Positions 27,197-37,072 of a stretch of DNA of 64,000 nt are shown here, one piece after another. Positions within the stretch are counted from its first letter, which is position 1; each line of letters begins with the position of its first letter. A model generated the notes under the pieces. That model ran no database searches and was not told where the DNA came from. It was given only the letters and a program-made list of their open reading frames with translations. Source of the DNA: Sunxiuqinia indica (lineage in GTDB: Bacteria; Bacteroidota; Bacteroidia; Bacteroidales; Prolixibacteraceae). The stretch is taken from NCBI RefSeq assembly GCF_009847015.1, contig NZ_WVEM01000006.1:186001-250000 (forward strand), in the 5' to 3' direction. Made by a program: the position numbers and the translations under genes.

Positions 27197-28963
27197 ATGA
27201 AAAAAATAAATTATATAATAATATTGTTGGGAATTTTGGTTTCAACAGCCTGTGAAGATAAATTTCTGGACTTAGAAATGCAGGATAAACTGTCAGAGTC
27301 GTCTTATTATAAGACCGCTGATCATTACAGGGCTTCAGCTAATAGTTTTTATAATGGCCTATGGGGGTGGAAAGATGCTCAGGGACTTCTTTTAGACCGT
27401 GGATCAGATTTAAATATCTCTTATGCAAATTATGCTGCTTATGGAAGAGGGAATATTACTGTTCCCAATCAAGACGACGTGTGGTCGCATTCCTATGGGC
27501 AGATCAGAGATAATAATATTCTGTTGGAGAAAGCTGAAGAATATTCAGGAGAGCCTGAAGAAATTGCAGCATATGTTGCTGCTGCGTATTTTTTTAGAGC
27601 ATACCATCATTTCTTCCTGCTCCAGCGTTTTGGCGGAGTCCCGGTAGTTACAAAAGTATTGGATACAGATGAGCTGGATATGCCAAGAAATAGCAGATAT
27701 GAAGTCTTCAATCAAATTAAGCAAGATTTGGAGGACGCAATCCCTGATTTGCCGAGGGAGGCTAATATTGCGAGCAGCGACAAAGGGCATATTAGTATGG
27801 AAGCTGCACAATCTCTTTTGGCCAAAGCATTTTTATATGAAGCAACATGGGAAAAATATGTGGGCACAGCAACGGATGGAGATGGGACCAATGAAGGAGC
27901 CGGCTCTACTAAACCGGAAAGCTATCCGTCCGTAGACGATATGTTTCAACAAGCAGTTACATTGTCTAAGGATGTTATGGACAATGGTGGTTTTGAGTTA
28001 TGGAATTACAATGATGAATTGAACAACTTAAGTATGTATTATCTCTTTAACCTCGAGGATGAAGGATCTAACCCCGCGGGTCTGGACAAATCGACGAACA
28101 AGGAGTTTATATTTTATAGTAAGTACGATAATATTCTGCGTCAGGGAGGAACCAACATAAGTCATGCTGCTTATTACTCCGCGGTGAATCAAAATTTTAT
28201 GGACATGTTTCTTGCTACCGATGGACTTCCCATCGATAAGTCTCCTTTATTCGAGGGGTACCAAAACCATTATCAACAACTGATGAATCGTGATTATAGA
28301 TTGTATGCATATGTAGGAGAAAATGAGCAAAGGATCGAAATCATAGAGGAAACACCAGAATTTGTAGATGGAGCATTACCTTTCTACGGAAACCGTAAGT
28401 TTAAATCTTATGATTATCCGAATTACCGGGAGGCTACTACCGAATCAGCAGATTTTCCACATATCAGGCTTGCAGAAGTATACCTGATTTATGCCGAAGC
28501 TTTGTATGAGCTAAATGGAGCAATTACTGATGAGCAATTGAATGAGTCGCTTAATTTGGTCAGGGGAAGATCAGGTGTTGCACCTCTCACGAATACACTG
28601 GCGGGCAATAACAATTTGGATATTCTTCAGGAAATCCGAAGAGAAAGAGCTGTGGAGTTGTTTCAGGAAAATAACCGGTTTAACGATTTAAAGAGATGGG
28701 GAATTGCTGAAGAGGCTTTAAACGCCACCATTTTTGGGCCAATCATAGAAGGTACTGTTTATGAAGGAGACGATAATTTATATGAGTCTTCATCCTATAT
28801 CTTCGGAGAAGCTGTAAAAGAATATACCGGCGTAGGCTCAAGAAGAGCAATTGTTCAGGATCCGGCTGTAAATCGAAATTTTACGCTCAAGAATTATTTG
28901 TACCCTATACCTTTGGATGAAATTAATTTAGACAAAGAGTTATTACAAAATCCAGGTTATTAA
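27197..28963 (+). CDS. SusD/RagB-like surface glycan-binding lipoprotein (PUL1)
   Basis: A 588-residue lipoprotein with lipobox VSTAC (lipidated C19). It has the SusD-like N-terminal segment and TPR-like helices, and the C-terminal RagB/SusD domain (HIRLAEVYLIYAEAL, then IRRERAVELFQENNRFNDLKRWG shown as separate motifs). It forms the lid over the SusC barrel and captures oligosaccharides. The ATG at 27197 gives a normal lipoprotein signal; a TTG three codons upstream is less likely. Confidence 0.96.
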   Translation: MKKINYIIILLGILVSTACEDKFLDLEMQDKLSESSYYKTADHYRASANSFYNGLWGWKDAQGLLLDRGSDLNISYANYAAYGRGNITVPNQDDVWSHSYGQIRDNNILLEKAEEYSGEPEEIAAYVAAAYFFRAYHHFFLLQRFGGVPVVTKVLDTDELDMPRNSRYEVFNQIKQDLEDAIPDLPREANIASSDKGHISMEAAQSLLAKAFLYEATWEKYVGTATDGDGTNEGAGSTKPESYPSVDDMFQQAVTLSKDVMDNGGFELWNYNDELNNLSMYYLFNLEDEGSNPAGLDKSTNKEFIFYSKYDNILRQGGTNISHAAYYSAVNQNFMDMFLATDGLPIDKSPLFEGYQNHYQQLMNRDYRLYAYVGENEQRIEIIEETPEFVDGALPFYGNRKFKSYDYPNYREATTESADFPHIRLAEVYLIYAEALYELNGAITDEQLNESLNLVRGRSGVAPLTNTLAGNNNLDILQEIRRERAVELFQENNRFNDLKRWGIAEEALNATIFGPIIEGTVYEGDDNLYESSSYIFGEAVKEYTGVGSRRAIVQDPAVNRNFTLKNYLYPIPLDEINLDKELLQNPGY

Positions 28964-28979
28964 TTGATGTAATAAAACA

Positions 28980-30431
28980 ATGATGAAAATGAAAAATTCT
29001 ATATTATATAAAACACTTATTATTGTTATAGGTTTGGGATTTGTCCTGTCATGTCGAGAGGATTTTGATCCTGAAATAGCCGAATATCCCGAAATAACCA
29101 TCGAAAATTTTAGCCCAAAGATGGCTCGTCCGGGGGCATCCGTTACTATTACCGGAACAAATTTTGGCGACCGTACGGAGGCTGTAACGGTAGCCTTTTC
29201 AGGAGTTGAGGCTGAAGTTACCAGTACCGAAGACAATGAGATTGTCGTTACCGTTCCCGAACAAGCAGCCACTGGAAATTTATCAGTAAAGGTTTGGCTT
29301 TCGGAAAAGCAATTTATGGACGAATTTATTGTAATACCGGGAGCTAAGATCGCTTCTTACAGCTCCACAAGTGTAGGACTGGGTGATACTGTTACAATTA
29401 CCGGAACAAATTTTGGCTCGGATGCAGACGATGTTAATATTACTATAAATGAAGTTGAGGCAGAGATAATTTCAGTTAATGATACCGAGATTCAATTCCG
29501 GGTACCTGATACAAGTACGGGTATTTTTGTTATGAAAGTTGGGGCTCAGACTATTGAAGGGCCGGTATTCTTGGTCGGCATTGAAAAAGTTACAGGTGAG
29601 CTTTTTGGACATTCTGGATCTTGGGGCAATAACCCAGATACGGAAATAGATGCCGGAGTGGATGGAGATATCGAAACCTTTGTAGATGCAAATGGAAGTG
29701 TAGGCTATTTGGGCTATAAACTTGACGGTGGATATGGAGTAATTCCCACCATGATCAGGTTCTTCCCTCGAGTGACCCATGCAGGCAGAATGGTAGGAGC
29801 AGAAATTAGAGGTACAAACGATCCGTCTAATGCAGCAAATCCATCAAGCGGAGAATATGATGTTCTTTATACTATACCCGAAACACCAAATACAGAAGAG
29901 TTCACTCAGGTGGATTTAGAAGCTGGGAACACGGCTTACCAGTATATATATATATACTTCGCCTCAGGGGGCGGAAACCTTTCAGAGATCGAGTTTTATG
30001 GGAAAATTGAGGTTCCTAAATTAACCGGAACGTTGATTGGACACTCTGGATCATGGAACGATAATCCGGATACCGAGATTATTGCTGCAGTAGATGGTGA
30101 CCTAAGCACCTTTGTAGATGGAGCTACGAGCTCCGGTTACGTTGGATACGATCTTGGTAATGGAAGAACTGCTGTTGTCACAAAATTCAGGTATGCCCCA
30201 AGAGCGTCTCATCCTGCCCGCATGGTTGGCGGTGAACTTCGTGCCTCGAATGATCCAGATTACCTGAACAACTTTACTGTGCTTCACACGATAGAATCAG
30301 AGCCAGGGGTTGATGAATATTCAGAAGCAGAGATAAATGAGGCAACGAGCTACAGATATATATACTACTATAGTTCAAGTGGTTCTTGCAATGTTGCAGA
30401 AGTAGAATTTTATGGCTTGGAAAGTAATTAA
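28980..30431 (+). CDS. TIG-domain surface glycan-binding lipoprotein (SusE/F-position)
   Basis: A 483-residue lipoprotein (lipobox VLSC, C25). Two IPT/TIG domains (about 35-115 and 116-200, each with TITGTNFG) act as a spacer. Two tandem copies of a discoidin-like domain of about 135 residues follow; both start G-x-L-x-GHSGSW-x-x-NPDTEI and end in EFYG. The duplication is plain in the sequence. It holds the third position after SusC and SusD, where surface glycan-binding proteins usually lie, and shows no catalytic motifs. A strong terminator follows it. Confidence 0.88.
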   Translation: MMKMKNSILYKTLIIVIGLGFVLSCREDFDPEIAEYPEITIENFSPKMARPGASVTITGTNFGDRTEAVTVAFSGVEAEVTSTEDNEIVVTVPEQAATGNLSVKVWLSEKQFMDEFIVIPGAKIASYSSTSVGLGDTVTITGTNFGSDADDVNITINEVEAEIISVNDTEIQFRVPDTSTGIFVMKVGAQTIEGPVFLVGIEKVTGELFGHSGSWGNNPDTEIDAGVDGDIETFVDANGSVGYLGYKLDGGYGVIPTMIRFFPRVTHAGRMVGAEIRGTNDPSNAANPSSGEYDVLYTIPETPNTEEFTQVDLEAGNTAYQYIYIYFASGGGNLSEIEFYGKIEVPKLTGTLIGHSGSWNDNPDTEIIAAVDGDLSTFVDGATSSGYVGYDLGNGRTAVVTKFRYAPRASHPARMVGGELRASNDPDYLNNFTVLHTIESEPGVDEYSEAEINEATSYRYIYYYSSSGSCNVAEVEFYGLESN

Positions 30432-30446
30432 TTCATAAAATTAGAA

Positions 30447-30482
30447 GGGACACACAGCGAAATCCCTGTGTGTCCCCTTTTT
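30447..30482 (+). terminator. Intrinsic terminator after the SusC-SusD-SGBP genes
   Basis: An 11-bp perfect stem, GGGACACACAG (30447-30457) with CTGTGTGTCCC (30466-30476), has an 8-nt loop and is followed by CTTTTT. It separates the binding/transport genes from the enzyme genes and probably lets partial readthrough set their ratio. Confidence 0.85.
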
Positions 30483-30502
30483 CGAAAATAAATATCGTAA
30501 AA

Positions 30503-31777
30503 ATGAGGATGAGAAAACTTGAAATATTGTGGGTAATAATTGTTATGGTGTGTCTATTCGTTGGATGTGGTAGTGATAATGAACCAATAACTAACGGCAA
30601 TGATGATGACAATAACAATGAAGAACCTACCGCCCCGCAGAAAATAGAAACTGACCCGAACAAGACATTTATACATCCAGGTCTGTTACATTCGGCAGAA
30701 GATTTCGACCGTATGAAGGCGAAAGTACAAGCAGGAGCTGAACCGTGGTTTAGTGGCTGGGAAAAACTGACAGCCAATAACCATTCCGCCTCCAGCTATA
30801 CGCCACAACCGGTTAAAAAATTAGTAAGAGGAGGTGGCTCACGTGAAGAGCCCGATCCTGATAACTACGCTAAGGCTTTTAATGATGCTGCTGCTGCATA
30901 CCAAACGGCCATACGATGGAAAATATCGGGAGATGATTCCTATGCCGAAACAGCCATAAAAATTCTAAATGGGTGGGCTTCTACCTGCGACAAACTAAGT
31001 GGGAATTCAAATATACAGCTCGCAGCGGGTTTGTATGGATATCAATTTGCCAATGCTGCGGAAATCATGCGCGATTATGAAGGATGGGAGACAGCAGATT
31101 TTGCCGCCTTTAAACAATGGCTATTGGATTTATTTTACCCTGTAAGTAGTGATTTTTTGGTCAGGCATAACAATACCTGTATCAGCCATTATTGGGCCAA
31201 CTGGGATTTGTGCAACATTGCCAATGTTATGGCTATTGGTGTATTAACCGATAATGCCGCCATCTACAATGAAGCTATTTCTTATTTGATGGAAGGAGAA
31301 GGCAACGGAGCCCTCGATAATGCTATTTATTATGTGCACGGAGATGCATTGGCTCAACTTCAGGAGAGTGGTAGAGACCAGGGGCACACATTGTTGTGCA
31401 TAGGTTTGCTGGGCACCATTGCGCAAATGGCATATAATCAAGGAGATGATCTTTTTGGATATGATGACAACAAAATATTGAAGGCTGCAGAGTATGTTGC
31501 TAAATATAACTATGCCAACTTAAATGTTCCTTTTGAACCCTACGACAATTGTGATAATGTCAATCATACAGTAATCAGCGACGGAGGAATAGGCGGTAAA
31601 CGCCCCGTTTGGGAACTTCTTTATAATCACTATACGAAGAAAAAAGACATTTCTTTCCCTTATCTCGAAATGGCCGCAAAAGTGCATCGCCCTGAAGGCG
31701 GTGGCGGTGATTATGGCCCAAATAGTGGTGGATATGATCAATTGGGTTTTGGAACACTACTATTCACAATTGAATAA
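30503..31777 (+). CDS. Alginate-lyase-fold polysaccharide lyase, PL38-like (short form)
   Basis: A 424-residue lipoprotein (lipobox LFVGC, C22) with an (alpha/alpha) toroid alginate_lyase domain. Likely active-site motifs are HNNTCISHYWANWDLCN (about residue 225) and QESGRDQGH (about 290). The family includes alginate and glucuronan lyases; I place it nearest PL38 from its overall pattern, with moderate certainty. It breaks uronic-acid linkages by beta-elimination, giving unsaturated ends for the GH88 enzyme encoded next. A paralogue with extra C-terminal domains is at 35019. The start at 30503 gives a good lipoprotein signal; upstream codons lie inside the terminator hairpin. Confidence 0.78.
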   Translation: MRMRKLEILWVIIVMVCLFVGCGSDNEPITNGNDDDNNNEEPTAPQKIETDPNKTFIHPGLLHSAEDFDRMKAKVQAGAEPWFSGWEKLTANNHSASSYTPQPVKKLVRGGGSREEPDPDNYAKAFNDAAAAYQTAIRWKISGDDSYAETAIKILNGWASTCDKLSGNSNIQLAAGLYGYQFANAAEIMRDYEGWETADFAAFKQWLLDLFYPVSSDFLVRHNNTCISHYWANWDLCNIANVMAIGVLTDNAAIYNEAISYLMEGEGNGALDNAIYYVHGDALAQLQESGRDQGHTLLCIGLLGTIAQMAYNQGDDLFGYDDNKILKAAEYVAKYNYANLNVPFEPYDNCDNVNHTVISDGGIGGKRPVWELLYNHYTKKKDISFPYLEMAAKVHRPEGGGGDYGPNSGGYDQLGFGTLLFTIE

Positions 31778-31841
31778 GAAATGTAAAAGTAATAGAGAAG
31801 ATCAGAGTCGTTTAACTTGGTTTAGTTTTAGTTAGAAGAAT

Positions 31842-31865
31842 AGCATCCGAAAGATCTCGGATGCT
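31842..31865. other. Stem-loop between lyase and GH88 genes
   Basis: AGCATCCGA (31842-31850) and TCGGATGCT (31857-31865) form a perfect 9-bp stem with a 6-nt loop. Only a short T run follows, so it may be a weak terminator or an mRNA-processing hairpin. Confidence 0.5.
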
Positions 31866-31937
31866 TTCTACAAATTTCAACTGCTGCCTCTGTATTCTGA
31901 TATTCATTCAATAAATATCAAAGAATCATTAGATAAA

Positions 31938-33143
31938 ATGAATAACCTTTTTTATACAATAATTGTATTAATCTGTTTGTCGGCATGTAGTTCTAACTCT
32001 CGCGAGAAGTTGGAGTTCGATGAACAACAGATGCTTGACTATACGGTTGAGAAAGTTATTGCTTCATTAAGCTCAATGTCATGTGGCGATAGTTTGCCCC
32101 GGAATATATATTCTGGACAGACCGATTGGAATCTTGTTGGGATAAACGACTGGTGTAGTGGTTTTTGGCCAGGGATATTATGGTATGCCTATGAAGAATC
32201 GAAGAACCCGGATATTCTTGCTAGTGCGCAAGGTTTTACTGAACCATTAGGTGGAGTTCTTGAGGTGCCTGTTGATAATCACGACCTTGGATTTATGCTT
32301 TACAGTAGCTATGGTAATGGATTTCGTTTAACTGGGAATCCTGCTTATCAGGATGTTATCCTGACCTCTGCTGATTCATTGGCTACCCTGTATAACTCGA
32401 AAGTTGGAACAATACTATCGTGGCCTTCGATGCGCGAAAAAATGAATTGGCCACATAACACGATTATTGATAATATGATTAATCTGGAGTTACTCTTTTG
32501 GGCATCGAAAAACGGAGGTAGTCAACATTTGTACGACATTGCAGTAAAACATGCAGAAACATGCATGACGACTCTGATTCGCCCCGATTATTCTACTTAT
32601 CATGTTGCTGTTTTCGACACGATCGATGGGCACTTTATCAAAGGAGTAACCCACCAGGGATATGCCGATAATTCGATGTGGGCACGCGGACAAAGCTGGG
32701 GAATTTATGGCTATACCATGGCATATCGTGAAACCGGAGATGAACGTTTTCTCGATCTTGCAACCAAGTTAGCAGATCGGTTTCTTGAACGATTGCCTGA
32801 AGATGGTATTCCTTACTGGGATTTCGATGACCCCAAAATTCCGGATGCACCGAAAGATGCTTCGGCGGCCTGTGTTGCAGCATCGGCCTTGCTTGAATTA
32901 TCTTCTTTTATGGATAATGAAAATCTTAAAGCCGGGTATAAAAATGCAGCTATAAAAATGCTTTCAATCCTGTCTACAGATGCTTATTTGGCAAACGGTA
33001 AAAACCAGGCTTTTTTGATGCACTCAACAGGCCATTATCCAAATGGGAGTGAGATTGATGCTTCTATTATTTATGCCGATTATTATTACATTGAGGCATT
33101 AACGAGACTGAAGAAAATTAATGCCGGCAAACGCTTGCACTGA
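31938..33143 (+). CDS. GH88 unsaturated glucuronyl hydrolase
   Basis: A 401-residue lipoprotein (lipobox LSAC, C17) with an (alpha/alpha)6 barrel. Family motifs are NDWCSGFWPGILW (about residue 73), DNHDLGFM (about 115), IIDNMINLELLFWA (about 175) and GYADNSMWARGQSWG (about 235). The Asp residues in HDLGFM and IIDNMINLE correspond to the catalytic pair of GH88. The enzyme removes 4,5-unsaturated uronic acid from the ends made by lyases, so it works directly after the lyases at 30503, 35019 and 39479. The lipid anchor puts it at a membrane surface. Confidence 0.93.
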   Translation: MNNLFYTIIVLICLSACSSNSREKLEFDEQQMLDYTVEKVIASLSSMSCGDSLPRNIYSGQTDWNLVGINDWCSGFWPGILWYAYEESKNPDILASAQGFTEPLGGVLEVPVDNHDLGFMLYSSYGNGFRLTGNPAYQDVILTSADSLATLYNSKVGTILSWPSMREKMNWPHNTIIDNMINLELLFWASKNGGSQHLYDIAVKHAETCMTTLIRPDYSTYHVAVFDTIDGHFIKGVTHQGYADNSMWARGQSWGIYGYTMAYRETGDERFLDLATKLADRFLERLPEDGIPYWDFDDPKIPDAPKDASAACVAASALLELSSFMDNENLKAGYKNAAIKMLSILSTDAYLANGKNQAFLMHSTGHYPNGSEIDASIIYADYYYIEALTRLKKINAGKRLH

Positions 33144-33172
33144 TTTTCAATGACCACTTTATAATTCATTGA

Positions 33173-34855
33173 ATGAAGATTAAGCCAATAGCCGGAATAC
33201 TTTTAATACTGCTGGTTGCCTGTCAACGGCAAAGCCGAACAGAAGATAGAATAACATGCTCTGATGTTCAGGCTAATGATATTTCATCGGTATATATCTC
33301 GGATAATGGAGATGGAACCTATAATAATCCAATTTTGCATGCCGATTACTCCGACCCTGATGTTCTGCGGGTTGGCGATGATTATTTTATGACAGCTTCC
33401 AGTTTTAATTGTAGTCCGGGGTTACCTATTCTTCATTCAAAAGACTTAGTGAATTGGGAAATTGTAAATTACGCTTTGCCTCATCTCAATTATAAAGAGA
33501 ATTTTGATGTGCCTCAACACGGGAAAGGAGTATGGGCTCCCTCTTTTAAATTTCATAACGGAGCATATTATATTTACTGGGGCGATCCCGATTGGGGAAT
33601 TTATATGGTAAAAACCAACAATCCTTTTGGCAAGTGGAGCAATCCCGTTTTGATAAAAGAAGCAAAAGGTGTCATCGATCCAAGTCCGCTTTGGGATGAA
33701 GATGGTAAATTGTACCTGGTAACTGCATGGGCAGCAAGCCGAGCCAATATAAACAGTGTGCTTACCATTTGGGAAATGAATGCGGAGGGCACAAAAATTA
33801 TTTCTGAAGGAAAGCATGTTTTCGATGGACACGAAAATCATCATACAGTTGAGGGGCCTAAGTTGTACAAAAAAGATGGTTACTATTACATTTTTGCACC
33901 GGCAGGAGGAGTGTCAACCGGCTGGCAGCTGGTGTTGAGATCAAAAAATATTTATGGCCCGTATGAAGAAAAAGTGGTATTGGCACAGGGTAAAACAAAC
34001 ATCAATGGGCCACATCAGGGAGCTTGGGTAGAAACGCAGGCAGGAGAATCGTGGTTTATTCATTTTCAGGATAAAGGTGCATATGGCCGAATTCTTCATC
34101 TTCAACCCGTTAATTGGATTGATGGTTGGCCGGTTATGGGAATTGACAACGATGGAGATGGTTGTGGCGAACCGGTACTAAGCTATAAAAAACCTGATGT
34201 GGGTGGAAACTTTCTGATAAATACCCCAGCCGCAAGTGATGAGTTTAGCGATGGAAAACTGGGGCTGCAATGGCAATGGGCAGCCAATCATTCCATAAAA
34301 TGGAAGATACAATTACCAGAGCAGGATTATTTACGACTGTTGGTGTATCCTAAACCTGAGGTAACAACGCCTTTATGGATGGTGCCTAACCTGTTAATGC
34401 AGAAATTTCCGGCACCTGAATTTACCGCTACCACAAAACTAAAGCTAACTTTGGAATGGGAGGTGTGGCAAAGTAAAAAGGCCGGATTGACCGTTATGGG
34501 CAACGATTACGCTTATTTGGCTCTGGCAAAAGATAAGGAAGGTTATAATGTTGAACTGTACAAAGGTAGCATGATTGATCGGTACACAGCCAATGATCAT
34601 TTGGAAGAGGTAGCCAGTATTTCATCTAATGAGGTTTTTTTCAGGGTAGATGTTACTGAACCGGGGTTATGTTCCTTCAGTTACAGCGAAGACGGAACTA
34701 ATTTTAAAAAGATAGGCACGCCACATCAGGCTCAGCCTGAATTATGGATTGGTGCAAAAGTTGGCATTTTTGCCGTCATGGATCCAGGTATACGGGCAGG
34801 TGGATACGCCGATTTTGATTGGTTTAGGATAGCTGAATTACAGAAGAATGAGTAA
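33173..34855 (+). CDS. GH43 family glycosidase with C-terminal beta-sandwich (xylosidase/arabinofuranosidase type)
   Basis: A 560-residue lipoprotein (LLVAC, C17). The five-bladed propeller shows the GH43 acid triad: DYSDPDV (general base, about residue 63), GVIDPSP (about 165) and TVEGPKL (general acid, about 225). The C-terminal 200 residues form the concanavalin-like sandwich common in beta-xylosidase GH43 members. The activity is predicted as beta-xylosidase or alpha-arabinofuranosidase; subfamily cannot be fixed by eye. It starts 29 bp after the GH88 gene and is followed by a 163-bp gap with no visible gene. Confidence 0.9.
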   Translation: MKIKPIAGILLILLVACQRQSRTEDRITCSDVQANDISSVYISDNGDGTYNNPILHADYSDPDVLRVGDDYFMTASSFNCSPGLPILHSKDLVNWEIVNYALPHLNYKENFDVPQHGKGVWAPSFKFHNGAYYIYWGDPDWGIYMVKTNNPFGKWSNPVLIKEAKGVIDPSPLWDEDGKLYLVTAWAASRANINSVLTIWEMNAEGTKIISEGKHVFDGHENHHTVEGPKLYKKDGYYYIFAPAGGVSTGWQLVLRSKNIYGPYEEKVVLAQGKTNINGPHQGAWVETQAGESWFIHFQDKGAYGRILHLQPVNWIDGWPVMGIDNDGDGCGEPVLSYKKPDVGGNFLINTPAASDEFSDGKLGLQWQWAANHSIKWKIQLPEQDYLRLLVYPKPEVTTPLWMVPNLLMQKFPAPEFTATTKLKLTLEWEVWQSKKAGLTVMGNDYAYLALAKDKEGYNVELYKGSMIDRYTANDHLEEVASISSNEVFFRVDVTEPGLCSFSYSEDGTNFKKIGTPHQAQPELWIGAKVGIFAVMDPGIRAGGYADFDWFRIAELQKNE

Positions 34856-35018
34856 TATGAAGAATACGAAGAGCTGCTAACACAAAAGATGGTTTGAATC
34901 GGAAACAAAGAAATAAGAAGCTGTTAGGAATCTTCACCATTCGATACGACAAAAAAGAGAGTGGTTTTACTCATCAGAAATTTTATATGATGGATACTGT
35001 AACAGACAATTTTAACAG

Positions 35019-37040
35019 ATGAAAAGAATAAATCTCAATTTACCCATAATTGTACTAATGTCGTTATTGATATGCTGTATGTTTATTACGAATGCACAAA
35101 CTACTTTTATTCATCCTGGCGGCTTGCATACTCAGGCCGATCTTGACCGAATGAAATCAAAGGTTGCAGAAAAGGAACATCCCTGGATTGATGGCTGGAG
35201 ACTCTTGAATGGAGATCCCCTGGCTCAAAATACTTATAAAGCATCTCCGCAAGCTAATATGAATCTCCGGCAACTAATGTCTAAAGATGCCCATGCAGCT
35301 TATTTGAATGCCATCAGATGGTATGTTTCCGGAGATGAGAGTTATGCCAAATGTGCGATCAATATTTTCAATGATTATTCGTCTGTTGTCAATCAAATAC
35401 CTTCTGGTGGCAATACTGATATTGTTGGATTGGGAGGGATCGGCATATCGGAATTAGCTATGGCTGCGGAAATAATGAGAATTTATGATGGCTGGTCGGG
35501 TGAAGATTTTGAACGATTCAAAAATATGATGGTCGAATATTTCTATCCGGTTTGCCATGATTTTCTGATAAATCACAACGGAGCATGTATCGATTATTAT
35601 TGGGCAAATTGGGATGCCAATAACATTACAGCGTTAATTGCGATCGGAGTGTTGTGCGATAATCAGGCGATTTACGATGAAGGTGTTGAATATTTTAAAA
35701 ATGGTAAAGGTACTGGCAGTATAAAACACGCTGTTTATCATATACACGAGGAAAACCTTGGACAATGGCAAGAGAGCGGTCGCGATCAGGAACATGCACA
35801 ATTGGGAGTCGGGCTATTAGGTACTGCCTGTCAGATTGCCTGGAACCAGGGGCTTGATCTTTTCGGGTACGACAATAATCGCTTGCTTGCAGGTGCTGAA
35901 TACACCGCAAAGTATAATCAGATGCAGGAAGTTCCCTTTCAATTCTATAATAATTGTCAACCTTCAAATCACAAATGGCCGGCAATTAACGGACGCGGGC
36001 GCTTGGACGATCGTCCGGTTTGGGAAATGTTATACAATCATTACGTTGTACGACAAGGGTTAAGTGCACCCAACGTACAACGAATGGCCGAATTGATGCG
36101 CCCCGAACACGGAAGTAAAGACCATTTTGGATATGGGACACTTACCTTTACGTTGGAAGATTCTAAATTTCCTCCATTCCCTGTGCCAGGTATGCCTACA
36201 GAATTAAAGGCTACAGCAGGTATCGGTAAAGTATTTTTAACCTGGCAAGCACCAGAAGATTATACAGCAACAGGCTATGTAATTGAGAGGGCTTTGGGTA
36301 AAAATGGGGAGTTCCAAACCATTGCTCTATGGGAGGATAACACTTACACTGTTTATACCGATAAGGACATTTCAAATGGAACGATTTATTATTATAAAGT
36401 GGCTGCACTAAATCAATCTGGAACTGGCGACTTTTCAACTGTGGCTACTGCAACACCAATGGCTCCAAAAGTTTTACCAGATAACTGGGAAATAGCAAAC
36501 ATAGGCGAGAACATAACCGGAACGGGCCATTATGCGAATGTTGCTGGTTCAACTTTTATTGTTAGTGGGAATGGCGATCAGATTGGAGGAAATAAAGATA
36601 AAGCGACATTCTGTTATACACCCGTAGTAGGCGGTTTTGAAATTACCTGCCGAATAAGTGACATTTCCGGATCATTATCTAAAACAGGCTTGATGATAAG
36701 AGAGTCTTTAAATGCCAATTCGCCTGTAGTTACAATGACATTAGGTGAAGGCGGAGGCCGTTTCGCACGAATGGGATACCGAAAGTCAACCAACGCTGAA
36801 ATGTCATCAACGTTGGGGAATACCTATACCTGGCGACCTGCCTGGTTTAGGCTAAAACGTAACGGAGACACATTCACCGTTTTTGAATCATCAGATGGTG
36901 AAAAATGGTTCGAAGTTGATTCGGTTGAAATAACAATGACTTCACAATGCTTTGCTGGTATGGCAGTAAGTTCCCGAAATAGTAATTCAAAAAACACGAC
37001 AACTTTTGATCATGTAACAGTAAATATGGATGAAAACTGA
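35019..37040 (+). CDS. Multidomain alginate-lyase-fold polysaccharide lyase, PL38-like (long form)
   Basis: A 673-residue secreted enzyme with a signal peptide (about 1-27, TNAQT). Residues 28-385 are the same lyase domain as at 30503 (FIHPGGLHTQADLDRMKSKV; HNGACIDYYWANWDANN; WQESGRDQEHAQ). An FN3 domain (about 390-480) and a C-terminal DUF1349/LamG-like sandwich (about 485-670, GLMIRESLNANS) follow and probably aid binding. The short paralogue is lipid-anchored and this one is not, so the two may act at different sites or on different chain lengths. The next gene starts 32 bp downstream. Confidence 0.82.
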   Translation: MKRINLNLPIIVLMSLLICCMFITNAQTTFIHPGGLHTQADLDRMKSKVAEKEHPWIDGWRLLNGDPLAQNTYKASPQANMNLRQLMSKDAHAAYLNAIRWYVSGDESYAKCAINIFNDYSSVVNQIPSGGNTDIVGLGGIGISELAMAAEIMRIYDGWSGEDFERFKNMMVEYFYPVCHDFLINHNGACIDYYWANWDANNITALIAIGVLCDNQAIYDEGVEYFKNGKGTGSIKHAVYHIHEENLGQWQESGRDQEHAQLGVGLLGTACQIAWNQGLDLFGYDNNRLLAGAEYTAKYNQMQEVPFQFYNNCQPSNHKWPAINGRGRLDDRPVWEMLYNHYVVRQGLSAPNVQRMAELMRPEHGSKDHFGYGTLTFTLEDSKFPPFPVPGMPTELKATAGIGKVFLTWQAPEDYTATGYVIERALGKNGEFQTIALWEDNTYTVYTDKDISNGTIYYYKVAALNQSGTGDFSTVATATPMAPKVLPDNWEIANIGENITGTGHYANVAGSTFIVSGNGDQIGGNKDKATFCYTPVVGGFEITCRISDISGSLSKTGLMIRESLNANSPVVTMTLGEGGGRFARMGYRKSTNAEMSSTLGNTYTWRPAWFRLKRNGDTFTVFESSDGEKWFEVDSVEITMTSQCFAGMAVSSRNSNSKNTTTFDHVTVNMDEN

Positions 37041-37072
37041 TAACTAATCAATTGTAAACTTAAAACGATAAT

